Part shown: positions 47,085-57,996 of the stretch, piece after piece | Numbering within the stretch: the stretch's first letter is position 1 | Layout of the letters: every line of letters begins with the position of its first letter | NCBI GenBank assembly: GCA_030386875.1 | Contig: CM059570.1 | Location: 27,972,192-28,036,191 of the forward strand | Reading direction: 5' to 3' | DNA from: Morinoia aosen | Taxonomy: Eukaryota; Arthropoda; Malacostraca; Amphipoda; Talitridae | DNA length: 64,000 nt | Program-made: the position numbers and the translations under genes | Notes under the pieces: model-generated | What the model saw: only the letters and a program-made list of their open reading frames with translations | What the model was told of the DNA's origin: nothing | The model's database searches: none

Positions 47085-47165
47085 CGATTCCTGGCCCCCT
47101 TCCTCCTTCCTCTCTTTGGAACGTCTTGCGGTTAGGGAGGTTTAAACTAACGTCTTATCTAACCT
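47085..47165 (-). mobile_element. Dispersed repeat family, copy G (5' fragment, inverted)
   Basis: Read on the minus strand it gives ACGTTAGTTTAAACCTCCCT, AACCGC and TTCCAAAGAGAGGAAGGAGG, the 5' end of the family. The rest of the element is missing. It lies about 130 bp from the 19-bp repeat. Confidence 0.75.
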
Positions 47166-47354
47166 GATCTCTGGCCCGTGTGTCCGGTAGTTAACTGAGT
47201 AGTTCAAGTGAGTCTGTTTCTCAGAATGTTAGGATTAAATTCTCATTTTTTGGTCAAGTATCTCCAATATTTTCTCCTTAGCCTCAAGTAGTAAGATTTA
47301 CGAATTTAATTCTTCGCCAAAATCAAGTGGGAATTTTACTCAAAATTTTACCGT

Positions 47355-47938
47355 TCACCCTTCTAAATTTTGCGCTTTACCCTTCTTAATTTTACCTCTC
47401 ACCCTCAAATTTTACCTCTCACCCTCAAATTTTACCTTTCACCCTCAAATTTTACCTTTCACCCACAAATTTCACCTTTCACCCTCAAATTTCACCTTTC
47501 ACCCTCAAATTTTACCTTTCACCCTCAAATTTTACCTCTCACCCTCAAATTTTACCTTTCACCCTCAAATTTCACCTCTCACCCTCAAATTTTACCTTTC
47601 ACCCTCAAATTTCACCTTTCACCCTCAAATTTCACCTTTCACCCTCAAATTTTACCTTTCACCCTCAAATTTTACCTCTCACCCTCAAATTTTACCTTTC
47701 ACCCTCAAATTTTACCTTTCACCCTCAAATTTCACCTTTCACCCTCAAATTTCACCTTTCACCCTCAAATTTCACCTTTCACCCTCAAATTTCACCTTTC
47801 ACCCTCAAATTTCACCTTTCACCCTCGAATTTCACCTTTCACCCTCAAATTTCACCTTTCACCCTCAAATTTTATCTTTCACCCTCAAATTTCACCTTTC
47901 ACCCTCAAATTTTATCTTTCACCCTCAAATTTCACCCA
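47355..47938. repeat. 20-bp tandem array
   Basis: About 29 copies of ACCCTCAAATTTCACCTTTC, with a TTTTACC versus TTTCACC choice and CTCTC versus CTTTC. The Ser/Phe/Leu/Pro frame on + is periodic. The preceding segment, 47166-47354, is unique with nothing recognised. Confidence 0.95.
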
Positions 47939-47977
47939 GAAGTTCAAATCGGTACGAGATAAACTTAACTAAAATGA

Positions 47978-48368
47978 TTTACCCAGATGTTGAACTTAAG
48001 TTGAACTTGACCAGAAGTTGAACTTAAGTTGAACTTGACCAGATGTTGAACTTAAGTTGAACTTGACCAGATGTTGAACTTGAGTTGAACTTGACCAGAT
48101 GTTGAACTTAAGTTGAACTTGACCAGATGTTGAACTTAAGTTGAACTTGACCAGAAGTTGAACTTAAGTTGAACTTGACCAGATGTTGAACTTAGGTTGA
48201 ACTTGACCAGATGTTGAACTTAAGTCGAACTTGACCAGATGTTGAGCTTAAGTTGAACTTGACCAGAAGTTGAACTTGAGTTGAACTTGACAAGATGTTG
48301 AACTTGAGTTGAACTTGAACAGATGTTGAACTTAAGTTGAACCTGACCAGAAGTTGAACTTGACCTCG
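47978..48368. repeat. 28-bp tandem array
   Basis: About 14 copies of GTTGAACTTGACCAGATGTT plus GAACTTAA. Each unit is itself two related halves (TTGAACTTGACCAG / TTGAACTTAAG). Confidence 0.95.
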
Positions 48369-48512
48369 AGCTCAAGTTCAGAAGAAGCCTCTGACTGGCG
48401 CAATCGTCCCAACTACAAAGATTGCTGCAATCAGATTACGAAGCGCATGAACTCGAGGTCAATCAGTACACAATATTGTTTACACGGTGAACACCGCGAC
48501 AGTAAATTACTG

Positions 48513-48727
48513 AGTATTGTGTACACCGGGTATTGTGTACACCGGGTATTGTGTACATCGGGTATTGTGTACACCGGGTATTGTGTACACCGGGTATTGT
48601 GTACACCGGGTATTGTGTACACCAGGTATTGTGTATACCGGGTATTGTGTACACCGGGTATTGTGTACGCCGGGTATTGTGTACACCGGGTATTGTGTAC
48701 ACCGGGTATTGTGTACACCGGGTATTA
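48513..48727. repeat. 16-bp tandem array GGGTATTGTGTACACC
   Basis: About 13 copies. Each unit contains the palindrome GTGTACAC (variants GTACATC, GTACGCC, GTATACC). Overlapping frames on both strands are by-products. The segment before it (48369-48512) is unique. Confidence 0.95.
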
Positions 48728-48809
48728 CATTCTACGAACATAATTTTCCCTCATTGCAAAAAAATTCCCAATATCACAATTGATTTACGCGTATTTTCAT
48801 ATTATTATA

Positions 48810-49115
48810 TAAGAAAGTTTAAGCCTCCCTTAACCAGGACAAAGATGTTCCAAGAGAGGAAGGAGGAAAGCACCATTTAGTATGGAGTTGAAGAAACGCG
48901 GAATCCATGCACAAGCTTCACAGAAACAGGAAGCTAAGAAAGAAGTTCACGAAACAAAGAGTTGAAGGAACAAGTTGAAGAAAGTCGTAGGTGCTGAAAA
49001 ACAGGACAGCAGTGAACCGAAAAAAGATGGTCCGTAACTAAACATAAACCTGTTCTATTTCAACAAAAAGATAGCCTACCTAACCTTTAGCTCGGGCCCT
49101 CACATAGTCCCTTGT
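48810..49115 (+). mobile_element. Dispersed ~330-bp repeat family, copy H
   Basis: A near full-length copy: GTTTAAGCCTCCCTTAACC, AAGAGAGGAAGGAGGAAAGC, ACCATTTAGTATGGAGTTGA, GGTGCTGAAAAACAGGACAG, GATGGTCCGTAACTAAA and AGCTCGGGCCCTCACATAG. It starts about 80 bp after the 16-bp array. Confidence 0.85.
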
Positions 49116-49390
49116 ATATTTCCATAAATTTCCTAGTACGACTATCATTGTCAATTTCCCCATGACATCGTTAATATTCTTGTAAATCGTTAATACACAT
49201 ATTTACTTTTAATTTCCACAAATTACCGTTAATTTCCACAATTTACCGATAATTCATACATTTTACCGTTAATTTCTGAAATTTACCGGTAACTTCCATA
49301 TTTTACTTTTAATTTCTACAAATTACCGGTAATTTCAATACATTCCTGCTAATTTCCCGATGTTACAGTTAGTATCCACTTATCATCGTA
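49116..49390. repeat. Degenerate 20-bp tandem repeat
   Basis: About ten diverged units of TAATTTCCACAAATTACCGT. The middle units keep the 20-bp register clearly and the outer ones are decayed. Confidence 0.75.
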
Positions 49391-50612
49391 AATTTAAATA
49401 CATGATCATGACTATCCTGACGCTGCCTCAATTCCTCACATAACTTTCACATTAATATATACTCAAGAATGTAACTTAGAATTTCAGAATATTGCCTTCA
49501 ATTTCCACATAATGATGCAAATTTTCATACGCTGTACAATCCATTACATTATAGCCATATAATTATTCTGGTAGAGTTATTTATGGTTAATTTCACTATA
49601 GTGAATTTCCGTCGGTGAAGCGCGAGATGTTTTTTGTTGTTGTTCTTAGACTGTAGCTTAATTTCGATTATAATTAAGTTAGAAAATTAGAAAGTAGTTC
49701 TTTTTTGCGTTTTTTGGATGTCTTTTTTCTTCTTTCGTTTTTCTCGAGTTATTTCTTTCGATCACACCGAGCAATACATGCAGCTGTCATTTCAATGTAG
49801 CAGGAGGAAAATTGTTTATTATTTTTACTTTACCTTCTCATAAACCTATTCTACACGTATATATTTGTGTACATGTGTGTGTACATGTGTGCAGATGGAC
49901 GTGTATGTATGTGTGTCTATATACGAGTATATACATATGTATGCATGCACACACAAAACCTCAAGGCCCATTACATTTCAGTATGCTCTACGACCTGAAC
50001 CATTTCTCAGAAATAACTCGATAGTCTTCAGTAAATAAATTTATTGCAGTCGTTAACCTTTTTAAAAATAGATTTATCACCACCCCAAAGGAACAGACAT
50101 GAAATAGAGCGCAGTTTTAGCAACTGATTCACGAAAAAATTACCTTCCAGTCCGTACGATGAACAAGCTATGAATTTCATTTTGCGTGTAAGTTTGTTTA
50201 CAAGTTTCTATAGATGTGCGTGTTGCGAGATGTTTTTTTTTTATAAATTACTTTGTGACCTACCTTTTCTCACGACTTCATAATCATTTACCGCGGTGTT
50301 TCAGTCTCTTTTGGTAATGCGTTTTTTGTCCTTTCTTATTTTGTTTCAGCTAATAATTAATGAATTCCGAAGGATTCTCTAGTAGTATTTAAATCATTTA
50401 TGAGTTGTCAGCCATCTATTTGTGTATAAAATATCCAAGCGATGATAATTTTATGTGTCTCTCAATAACATAATTAGCCCCCCGACACGGCTACAGTATG
50501 CCTTCCATGGTTTGTCCATCAATTAAGGACCTTTAAATTAAAAAAATTAAAATCCAATGTGTTATACATCTGATGTATGAACTTTTTGAAAAAAAAAACG
50601 ATTTTTCTTTCT
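49391..50612. other. AT-rich unique region with GT/TA microsatellite
   Basis: An interrupted TGTGTACATGTGTG / TATATACG-type microsatellite lies at about 49858-49955. Otherwise AT-rich DNA without a recognised gene. The 70-codon frame over the microsatellite is compositional. Confidence 0.6.
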
Positions 50613-50614
50613 TT

Positions 50615-50709
50615 CTACAAGGTAACCCAAATTCTACAAGGGAACCCAAATTCTACAAGGGAACCCAAATTCTACAAGGCAACCCAAATTCTACAAGGTA
50701 ACCCAAATT
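50615..50709. repeat. 19-bp minisatellite made from the mariner terminal repeat
   Basis: Units of CTACAAGGTAACCCAAATT start at 50615, 50634, 50653, 50672 and 50691. The next start, at 50710, is the real left end of the mariner element. Units 2 and 3 read AAGGGAACCC and unit 4 reads AAGGCAACCC. Confidence 0.9.
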
Positions 50710-50712
50710 CTA

Positions 50713-51959
50713 CAAGGTAACCCAAAAACTTCTGTCCATTTTTTGATTAGCCACTGAATGAAGTTGATATATATACGCAATGCGAGTAGCATTTGTTTTC
50801 ACATTCGGACAACCGAAAGTAAGAAAATCCGCTTCTATCAAAAGAAGCGGACCGCGTTTAGTCATCAGTTATACATGCCGGACAGCTGTGGAGAAGGATG
50901 GAAGTGTCCACAGATCTCGCTCGGGGCTGTTTACTTTACGACTTCTAAGTGGGCTTATCAGCAGCTGCATCAATTCACAGCTTATGCCAAGCGTTTGGGG
51001 ATAGTGATGGGAATGAACGAACAGCAAGGCGTTGGTTTCAAAGCTTAAAGTCGGGAGATTTTCCCTCCGTGATGAGCCTCGCAGTGGACGTCCACAGGTC
51101 TTGAATGACGGAGTCCTGAATGCGGCTATTGAAGAGGACAGTAGTCTAACGTGTGGTGACAGTTCAACGTTTCCGATAAAACAAACTTCACCTGCACCAC
51201 CTAGGTAAGGCGTACAAACTGAGCAAGTGGGTTCCGCCCACGCTGTTGGAGGTCCACGAGAGACGAGTGGCAGCCTGCGTATCGATGCTTTTTCGCCACC
51301 GTACCGCATCCTTATTCAATTGAGTGCGTACCAGTGATGAACAGTGGGTTCCGTATGAAACTCCCAAGCGTTCCAGACATTGGTTGTCACCTCAGAATGC
51401 TGTCCCTCACGCAGTAAGATTACGCTTTGTGTCTGGTGGACAGGTCGTCAAGTGGTTCATTATGAGCTGCTGCCAACGGGTCAAACGGTCACTGGAGACC
51501 TATAGTCGCGGCAATTGGAACGTGTGCAACAGGCATTGCGCCAGAAGGATCCAGCATGCACTTGTCAATCGCAATAGTGTGTTTTTTACCCCCATGACAA
51601 CACCAGGCCGCATGTCGCGCGAGTGGTCAGTAATATCGTAAAGCAACTTGGGTGGGAGACTGTCATCCACCTTATTCACCTGGCCTTGTGCCATCCGGTA
51701 ACACCTCTTCCGCTCCCTGGATAATCATTTTCGAGAGAAATCCTTCACCAATGAAGCAGACTTGTGCCAAGCCCTCACAGACTTCTTTGCGTTCAAAACC
51801 CCAAGTTTTACCGCAAGGAGATTGAACAGCTGGAGACACTTTAGCAGAGTGTGCTGGATGCCGATGGCGGTTACTTCGAAGACTAAATATAAGTTACACA
51901 TAGAGTGAAGCATTTTCATTTTTCCTTTAAAAACGAACAGAACTTTTATGGTTACCTTG
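50713..51959 (+). mobile_element. mariner-family DNA transposon, inactive copy
   Basis: A 1247-bp element with imperfect inverted ends: left CAAGGTAACCCAAAAACTTC, right end in reverse complement CAAGGTAACCATAAAAGTTC, with similarity continuing about 15 bp further. TA dinucleotides flank both ends (50711-50712 and 51960-51961), as expected for the TA target duplication of Tc1/mariner elements. The length matches the usual ~1.3 kb of mariners. It encodes a broken transposase (separate entry). Confidence 0.9.
50758..51890 (+). pseudogene. mariner transposase pseudogene
   Basis: Mariner transposases cut and paste DNA using a D,D34D catalytic triad. Landmarks are present in order but in different frames: DEPRSGRP from 51071, HLHHLGKAYKLSKWVP from about 51189, SDEQWVPYETPKRSRHW from about 51332 (normally GDE-KW, first catalytic Asp), HDNTRPHVA from 51593 (second Asp), PPYSPGLVPSG from about 51670, and HLFRSLDNHF just after it. 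In the fifth block the codons that should encode Asp in SPD and SDY are GGC (51682) and GGT (51697), so the third catalytic residue is Gly. A one-base deletion follows at once. Several other frameshifts and stops are needed to link the blocks. The N-terminal DNA-binding region is the least recognisable part. No active protein is possible. Confidence 0.9.
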
Positions 51960-51961
51960 TA

Positions 51962-52223
51962 AAACACTTGTGTAATACTACTCAATCGCCATCATTACTT
52001 TTTCCCTTCCCCTGTGTTAATTTTGGTATATTCTCCCTAGCATTTCTCCTGTAAAATCTCCCATAGCGCCTCATATTCAACACGCAACTCAACACTCAGC
52101 CCACATTCCAGCACACCGCACTTTAATGAACGACACATCAGCAAATGCAAGATCGACATGTCCTCGAAATGCTGGAGCGGCCGTGCGTTGACCTCACCAC
52201 TGCCATGAAGCGTGTCGGAGTAT
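51962..52223. other. Unique spacer between mariner and LTR element
   Basis: No feature recognised. The last bases before the LTR element (CATC, 52224-52227) are one copy of its target duplication. Confidence 0.6.
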
Positions 52224-52227
52224 CATC

Positions 52228-53554
52228 TGTAAGAGTCGGGTTTTTCTTCCGCTCTCGCTTGCCTTTGGGCCTTAAAGTTCATTCAATCCGCGTCAATCCT
52301 GAAGTATGTGATGATTTTTTTATTGAAGATACAACGGCCAATATTATGTAATTCGGGTTATTTTCTGCCCGCTTTATTCGGATGACGTTACGTTAAAGTT
52401 CTAAGAAAAGTAGCGTATGTTCGCTGCCACCAGGAGCGGATAGCTCCGACTAAGTTTAAATATGAAATAATCGTGCGAATTTCTTGGTAGCAATGGCGTA
52501 TGGCCGGCACGTGTTTCTTATGCCCTTTTGAGAGAGATGAGAGAGGATATAGATGAGGCCCAGGGTTTTCTTGATTTATTGATGGGAAGGCAAGTACGGA
52601 TGGCAAGAGCACACGAGGTAAAAACAATTGGTAAAATATCGGGGAAACAATAAGACCATCACCTCACGATCTTCCTTCGATCGATTTCTCACGACGATAG
52701 ACTGTATATCAAACAGCCAACACACGAGCCAAGGACTGGGTAACCACCGAAAGTATGAGCCAAGATAAGCGTATAGCAAACGCTTGAAATCATGCGCCCT
52801 CACGACAAGTCAATGGATTTTCGTTGATCGTGCCACGCTCTACTCGAAGATAGTCTCGAAATTTAACTATTGAAGATATGGGCTTTTACTATCAACTCAA
52901 ATTCCTAAGTATCAAAACCAGCTATTCGTCGTAATCCTCAACTGCACTCTAGACGTCCGTTCCCGACCACGGCTCTCTACCGTTCTCCAAGACGGCTACC
53001 CGCGAAGTGTCCTCCGCTCGTCCGACACAACTCCGGCTCGGACAGTCCTCACCCCTCCCAAAGGGAAGGGGGGTCACCGCACGAGCCGGGCAGCGACGGG
53101 GCGAGAGGGTTCTGAGCTTCGCCTCCCTCCACCCAACCGGGGTGCGACTGGGGGAGAGGGGTCGGGTCTCATGCCCCATGCCCGCCTCCCGCTACGGCAC
53201 ATTAAATAAAGGTCGACCGTGACAGCACGCCAGCCGTCGTTTTATATATATTTCCAAGAACTTATAGTGCCCTTGACCAATCTACGTGGTCGCGCTCTAC
53301 GAGTCCTGCGTCGTCTTTATGACGGAGTGACCGCCGCAGCCCAAGCACATCCAATTATTAAATTTACTATGGCAGTGTTGCGTAATGAGAACGTCTCTCT
53401 TATATCTTTCCCAAGACCATAGCACGAAAGCCGGTCGTTATTTTATGACCCGTGTAATCTGAGATCCAGCCTTATGATTAAATATATTCTTTTCGCTCGG
53501 CAATGCCAACGATAAAGCTGGGATGAATCTGACTTCGTACCCTGACTTTATACA
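52228..53554 (-). repeat. 3' LTR of the LTR retrotransposon
   Basis: A 1327-bp direct repeat of 57998-59324 (offset exactly 5770). On the element's strand it starts TGTATAAAG and ends CTCTTACA. A GC-rich block lies at about 53010-53170 and a TATATATAAAA segment at about 53239-53254. Small open frames inside (for example 52388-52627 and 52949-53179, -) recur identically in the other LTR and have no recognisable motif. Confidence 0.97.
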
Positions 53555-53567
53555 CCCTTCCCCCACT
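53555..53567 (-). other. Polypurine tract for plus-strand priming
   Basis: On the minus strand, AGTGGGGGAAGGG directly precedes the TGTATAAAG start of the 3' LTR, where reverse-transcribing elements place the RNase H-resistant primer. Confidence 0.85.
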
Positions 53568-53852
53568 ACGCAAAAAAAAAAATTATGCAATAATTTCTTT
53601 TTTTCTATGTCTTGGCCCCAGTGCATTTCTTACCCGACTGGCGAACACTGATACCACCTGACATCAAATCACAATGCAACACAATACAACATGACATCAA
53701 TTACAATATCACAAAAAAAACTAGGACGGCGACCACAACTCGCTCGCCTATGCTTCGGCCATTTTCACATAATATTGGCCTCCCTCGGGTCTGTGGAGGC
53801 GAGCTCTTCGGCCTCCGGCATTGTCGTCGTCTGCTTCCAGGGGAAATCCTTC

Positions 53853-54239
53853 CTAGTCTTGTATGATGATGAGGAATTCCTCCCCCCGCAGTGTCTCTTT
53901 CCAGAGATAATAGGGGAAGACCGAAACCGATGAGATTCGCTTGTTCGCGGTCCTGGCCTCGATCTCTCCGTCGTTTCGGGGCACAACTAAATGCTGCAGC
54001 AAGTTGCTGAGAGTCGCCTCGGTCAGTCGTTCGTCCGGCTTCGGGACGAAGTGGACAATGAGCGCTCGACCCTCCAGGGTCGCGGCCGCCCGCCCCCAGT
54101 CCGTCTCGGCCGAGACGGTCGCCAGACTCCCGTCTGGTAGCCACAGCGACGTCTCGTAGTTGCGCGCTGCGACGTATGTCCCGAGCTGGCGCACCACTTC
54201 GCTCGGCTTCCGTCTCCGCCCTCGATGCATGTACGTCAC
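53853..54239 (-). CDS. 128-codon ORF near the 3' end of the LTR element, unknown
   Basis: An ATG-initiated frame on the element's coding strand, in a segment much richer in GC than the rest of the interior. The predicted protein starts basic (MTYMHRGRRRKPSEVV), has a central hydrophilic region (RNYETSLWLPDGSLATVS) and ends EEFLIIIQD. No zinc knuckle, protease, RT, integrase or membrane segment is visible. A 147-codon frame overlaps on the same strand (53701-54144) in another phase, so the frame could be chance in stop-poor DNA. It could be an accessory ORF of the element or captured sequence. I do not recognise it. Confidence 0.3.
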   Translation of the reverse strand: MTYMHRGRRRKPSEVVRQLGTYVAARNYETSLWLPDGSLATVSAETDWGRAAATLEGRALIVHFVPKPDERLTEATLSNLLQHLVVPRNDGEIEARTANKRISSVSVFPYYLWKETLRGEEFLIIIQD

Positions 54240-56577
54240 CGTTTCCTACGGCACACGGTCGGGCATTAATTCATGGTTACATGGGTTAGACATCAATATA
54301 GAGCTTATTCTTTAAATTTTTCCTCTCTTCGCCTCATAATGAGAGCGTGTATTACATGACTGATATATGATTTTTATGAGTCTACACAGTCCTAATCCGG
54401 ACTTGAATGGCTAAGGGTACAATTCTGCCACATGATACCGCACACACTCCTGCACACGCTACAGCACACGAAAACGCACACACTCTGACAACACACACAT
54501 CTCCTGTTCATTTGTCTTTCACTCGTGGTGCAGGTCCTTATGATTAAATGATGGATGAAATTCTCCTAATTCCTATTCTTTCCGTGTCAGCTGACTGTTT
54601 TTTTTTTTTTTTTTCTGAATGGCATTTGCTAATCTCTCGTGAAAAGCAGCCTAGATTTTCGTATCGTTTGCAATACTCAGGCGTCCCTGGTTTGCATATA
54701 TATTTTATGTACCAGTCGCACACGACTTATCTTTTTAATCTTCAAATCTCATGGTATCGGTAACCGCTGCGATGCCTCAAGCATTGCGCACATGCCTCTG
54801 GATGGTCCATTAATCCCTCTCAGTCATGCTTCCCGTAATCTCCCTTATCACGCTCGTCAGCAGACCAGATATTTATAACACTATCCACAGTTCACGCACG
54901 TGTTTCCTACGCGCAGGGGTATTCCCGATCTTACCATTTCCGAATGCCTCTCCGCTCTCTCTTACGTCGTCTGCTACTTCCGTTCTGCTGGATGCCGTTG
55001 TGGTGCTCTTTAGCACACGCACACGCCCGCACCTCGCTCGCTGTCGCCTTCCTGAAAATCTTCAAAATAACCTTAGTACATTTATCATTAAATATTTCAG
55101 CTCTAGCGTCGGTTCGGTGCGGTTCACGCTCTGCTTTCGCAGCACAGGAGCCGTCCATCTCTGTTATCTATATTCTTTTTGCTCATCTCTATTTATTTTG
55201 TTGTCCCATCTATCTCGTAATTAGCATCGCACATGAATCGCTGTGCGCTTCTCTCTGCTCAGACTGCCTTCTCTAATCTCCGGCGTGTCGCCGCTCATAT
55301 TACATGAGTTCCAGCGTGGAACGCATCTCAAGTTTTATGGTCCCTCTGTGGCTCTCATTGTCCCGCGGGCACATGCCTCGAGTCTCTGCCTCGCCAGTGC
55401 TCGTCCAGCCTGCCTTTCCACACTAAGCTACGTTATTTTTAAAGACCGTAATGTTAAAGCTTATGCTAGGTCCGTAATGGACGTCTTTAATTTAATCTGT
55501 TGTCTCGCTAAGCATTCTACCCAACTCTCAGGGTTCTGCTATACGCGATCTTATTATCGGCTCCACTCGGTTCATGACAGGCTCAGGTTTCTCTTTTTAA
55601 AACGTCATTTAGACGCAATAATAAAAAATTTAAATTCTTAAATTTTCTTCCCCTCCGACGATCCAAGAAAAATTCCTTCACGGGGAATTTTTCACGCTAA
55701 CAACAATTACGAGAAGGATATATCCCTTTCCCATCCAAGTTGCTGACTCTTCAAACCTACACCTGAAAGGCAATGGTTTATTAGTGCTTATAACTAGTCA
55801 TTTCTCAGGCTACTCAAAAAAAAAAAAACTTCGTCCACTCAGTTGTAACCTACTAGTTATGAGAGGACTAAAGAGCCGTACCCACTACTGGCCGTATTAT
55901 GTGAAGGAACCTCTGCTGCGGCTGTGCTATACTTATATTTTAATACTGTCTAATTATATCACTGCCTAGACGGCTAGTTTCCTTCGAAATCCCTCTTCAT
56001 TCCTTATACATCTCAAACAATTAACCAGCAATCAAATTCCTATTTCGATGTGAAGTCATTATATCTTAAGTTTTATTCTCGTCATTCAAAATTGCGCAGC
56101 CAGCACGGTACACTTTTCCTAGTGCGTTATCATAATTTGTATGCCACGTCTCTACTCGCATTTCCCAGGCCCGGACTGAGTTCCTTTATGCCTCTTCCGC
56201 TTTTATGACTCTCATCCTGTGCCGGCTCTAGAGCTCTGCGCTCAGTCGCTCGTGCTGGCTGCTAGCATTCCTAAAAGTTATTTGCCTAGCAGTCGACTAC
56301 TCAGAATTTTTCCTGCCAACCTAGTTGTTGCTAAGCTATTCTGTAAAGGAATTTGATTAGTGTCTACTACTTATTTTGCTAGGTTTAGTCTGAAAAGAAA
56401 TTATATTAGTCAGCTTATCTACCTACTTATTTACTAGGTTAATCTGAAAGAGAAATTATATTAGTCAGCTTATCTACCTACTTATTTACTTGTTACATAG
56501 TAGTTTTGCTCATGTTATCCTCTCCTCCACTCCTCTATTCTTCTACCGGACCGGCGGATCTTAGAGCGTAAGGACGT
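54240..56577. other. Internal region of the LTR element without recognisable coding
   Basis: About 2.3 kb with no reverse transcriptase, protease, RNase H or integrase core motif on either strand. Plus-strand frames of 132 codons at 54826-55224 and 55243-55641 run antisense to the element and have no motif. A direct duplication is visible near 56390-56490 (GAAATTATATTAGTCAGCTT occurs twice). It may be filler or a strongly decayed coding region. Confidence 0.6.
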
Positions 56578-56937
56578 CTAGCTGCCGGGGTGGGTATAGG
56601 GTGAGGGTGCTTCAGGCCTTGTTACATAGATGTCGTCATCGCTGCTTTCCGAATCGCTATCGTCGTGACGTACTTCGGTGACGTGCTCGACGCTCCTCCC
56701 CTGGCCGCTGGGACGCTCGTCTCGTATTACGAGAGCCTCCTCTGGTTTAAATGACGCGGGCTTCAGTCGATTTCTGTGTACCGTTATCTCTGTGTTGAGG
56801 AACTTCACAACGTTGGTCTTGCCATCGAATTTTGGAAGCTTGCCCAGCACTGGCCCGCTTGCCGCTGTTTGATCGGTTCCTGCGTCCTGTTTATTTGCAG
56901 CAGCACTTCCCGAGTTGCTATCTTCGTTCTTTCCCAT
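56578..56937 (-). CDS. Short Gag-start/integrase-tail ORF of the LTR element
   Basis: A 119-codon frame about 1.06 kb inside the 5' LTR, in the position expected for gag. Residues 1-27 are polar (MGKNEDSNSGSAAANK) and unlike any enzyme domain. From about residue 28 the sequence reads SGPVLGKLPKFDGKTNVV and then EITVHRNRLKPASFKP. This resembles the GPY/F module that ends Ty3/Gypsy integrases (GP... then N-V-K ... VH-N-LKP). An acidic Ser/Asp stretch (DDSDSESSDDD) and a Pro-rich end follow. My reading is that deletion of most of gag-pol joined the Gag start in frame to the Pol end. Such a product would lack all catalytic domains. The Gag part is inferred from position only. The integrase-tail match is by eye. 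Confidence 0.55.
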   Translation of the reverse strand: MGKNEDSNSGSAAANKQDAGTDQTAASGPVLGKLPKFDGKTNVVKFLNTEITVHRNRLKPASFKPEEALVIRDERPSGQGRSVEHVTEVRHDDSDSESSDDDIYVTRPEAPSPYTHPGS

Positions 56938-57978
56938 TTTGAAGCTTGAACTCAGCGATGATCAGCACGAATTTTATTTTATATATTTTTTTAAGTCTAT
57001 CTATTTGCAGTTGCACGCACACGCACTACACTGAACCTCTAATTTTTACGATAAGTACTGGTACCCAAGCATAAACACACAAAAAAAAATTTTCGGGTGT
57101 ATCCAAGAGAGGAAATATGAGGGCCCCACTGGCAACAATTACCGAAATGCGGACTCTCGTGCGTAGGGCATCAAATCATAAGTCAGGAGGGAATCTCCTT
57201 ACCAAGTACCGTTAATTAAAACGAGTCATATACCAACGCAATTTTTGCGTAAATATTTACGTTAATCGTTCCCTCAATTTGCAATATTACTCGTACATAT
57301 TCTTTTAACTGTCTCTAGTTCAGCCCGAGACACACAAATTATTATATATTTTCTTTGAACAACAGAATAACTTTTATGTGGAGTGTTGATCTCTTCCCCA
57401 AACACCGATAAGGAGCGACCGACCAAATGCGGACTTGCTACGTATTATTTCTTTCCTAGGGAACACACGAACATTTAAATGGATGTTTCTACAGACGAAT
57501 CGTTGCTTTACCCCCAATAACAGAGTAGGATGCCACAATAATATCTATTTGCAAACTAGATTTGCACGAACAGTCCCTAAATTTGCAATCCTGCTCACAA
57601 CACAATAATTACCCAATATGTACCTAATTTACGACAAGGCACACAACTCAACGATTTATCCCCGCGGAACGAAAAATAAATCACTATAACTCCGAGTTAC
57701 TTTTCGATGATTATCCGCACTGAAAGGCACAGCCGCGCAGTAAAATAATACCGAACTGAATAGAAAAGAATTTTCCCCACACTTCTAACTATGATATACG
57801 TACACACAAAAAATGAAATGAAATGGTGTCTACTTACGGTTTTTGTTGATCTTGGACGCCGCTGCCTGCTTGCGGCTCTGGATTTATTGCTTCAGGTTCT
57901 TCTCTTCCTCTCAGTGTTATTTTCAATCTTTCACCACCTAATAGTTCAATTTCCTCCTCTCTCTCTCAGATTGGGATG
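56938..57978 (-). other. Untranslated leader of the LTR element
   Basis: About 1 kb between primer site and first ORF. AT-rich, and no long frame on the element's strand. Such long leaders commonly carry packaging signals, but none can be identified by eye. Confidence 0.6.
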
Positions 57979-57996
57979 ATCCCACAGCTGCCACCA
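57979..57996 (-). other. Primer binding site complementary to tRNA-Leu
   Basis: On the minus strand TGGTGGCAGCTGTGGGAT begins one base after the LTR end. The + strand therefore reads as a tRNA 3' end including CCA (ATCCCACAGCTGCCACCA). From memory, animal tRNA-Leu ends ATCCCACCGCTGCCACCA, a 17 of 18 match. Confidence 0.85.

Noticed and set aside
50869..51309. 146-codon minus-strand ORF in the mariner element
   Set aside because: It is the antisense shadow of the transposase pseudogene, whose motifs are on the + strand.
52388..53422. Small ORFs in both LTRs (79, 75, 76, 71 and 67 codons)
   Set aside because: They are identical in the two LTRs because the LTRs are duplicates, lie on both strands, and contain no recognised domain.
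54826..55641. Two 132-codon plus-strand ORFs inside the LTR element
   Set aside because: They are antisense to the element's orientation as set by the primer site and polypurine tract. No motif.
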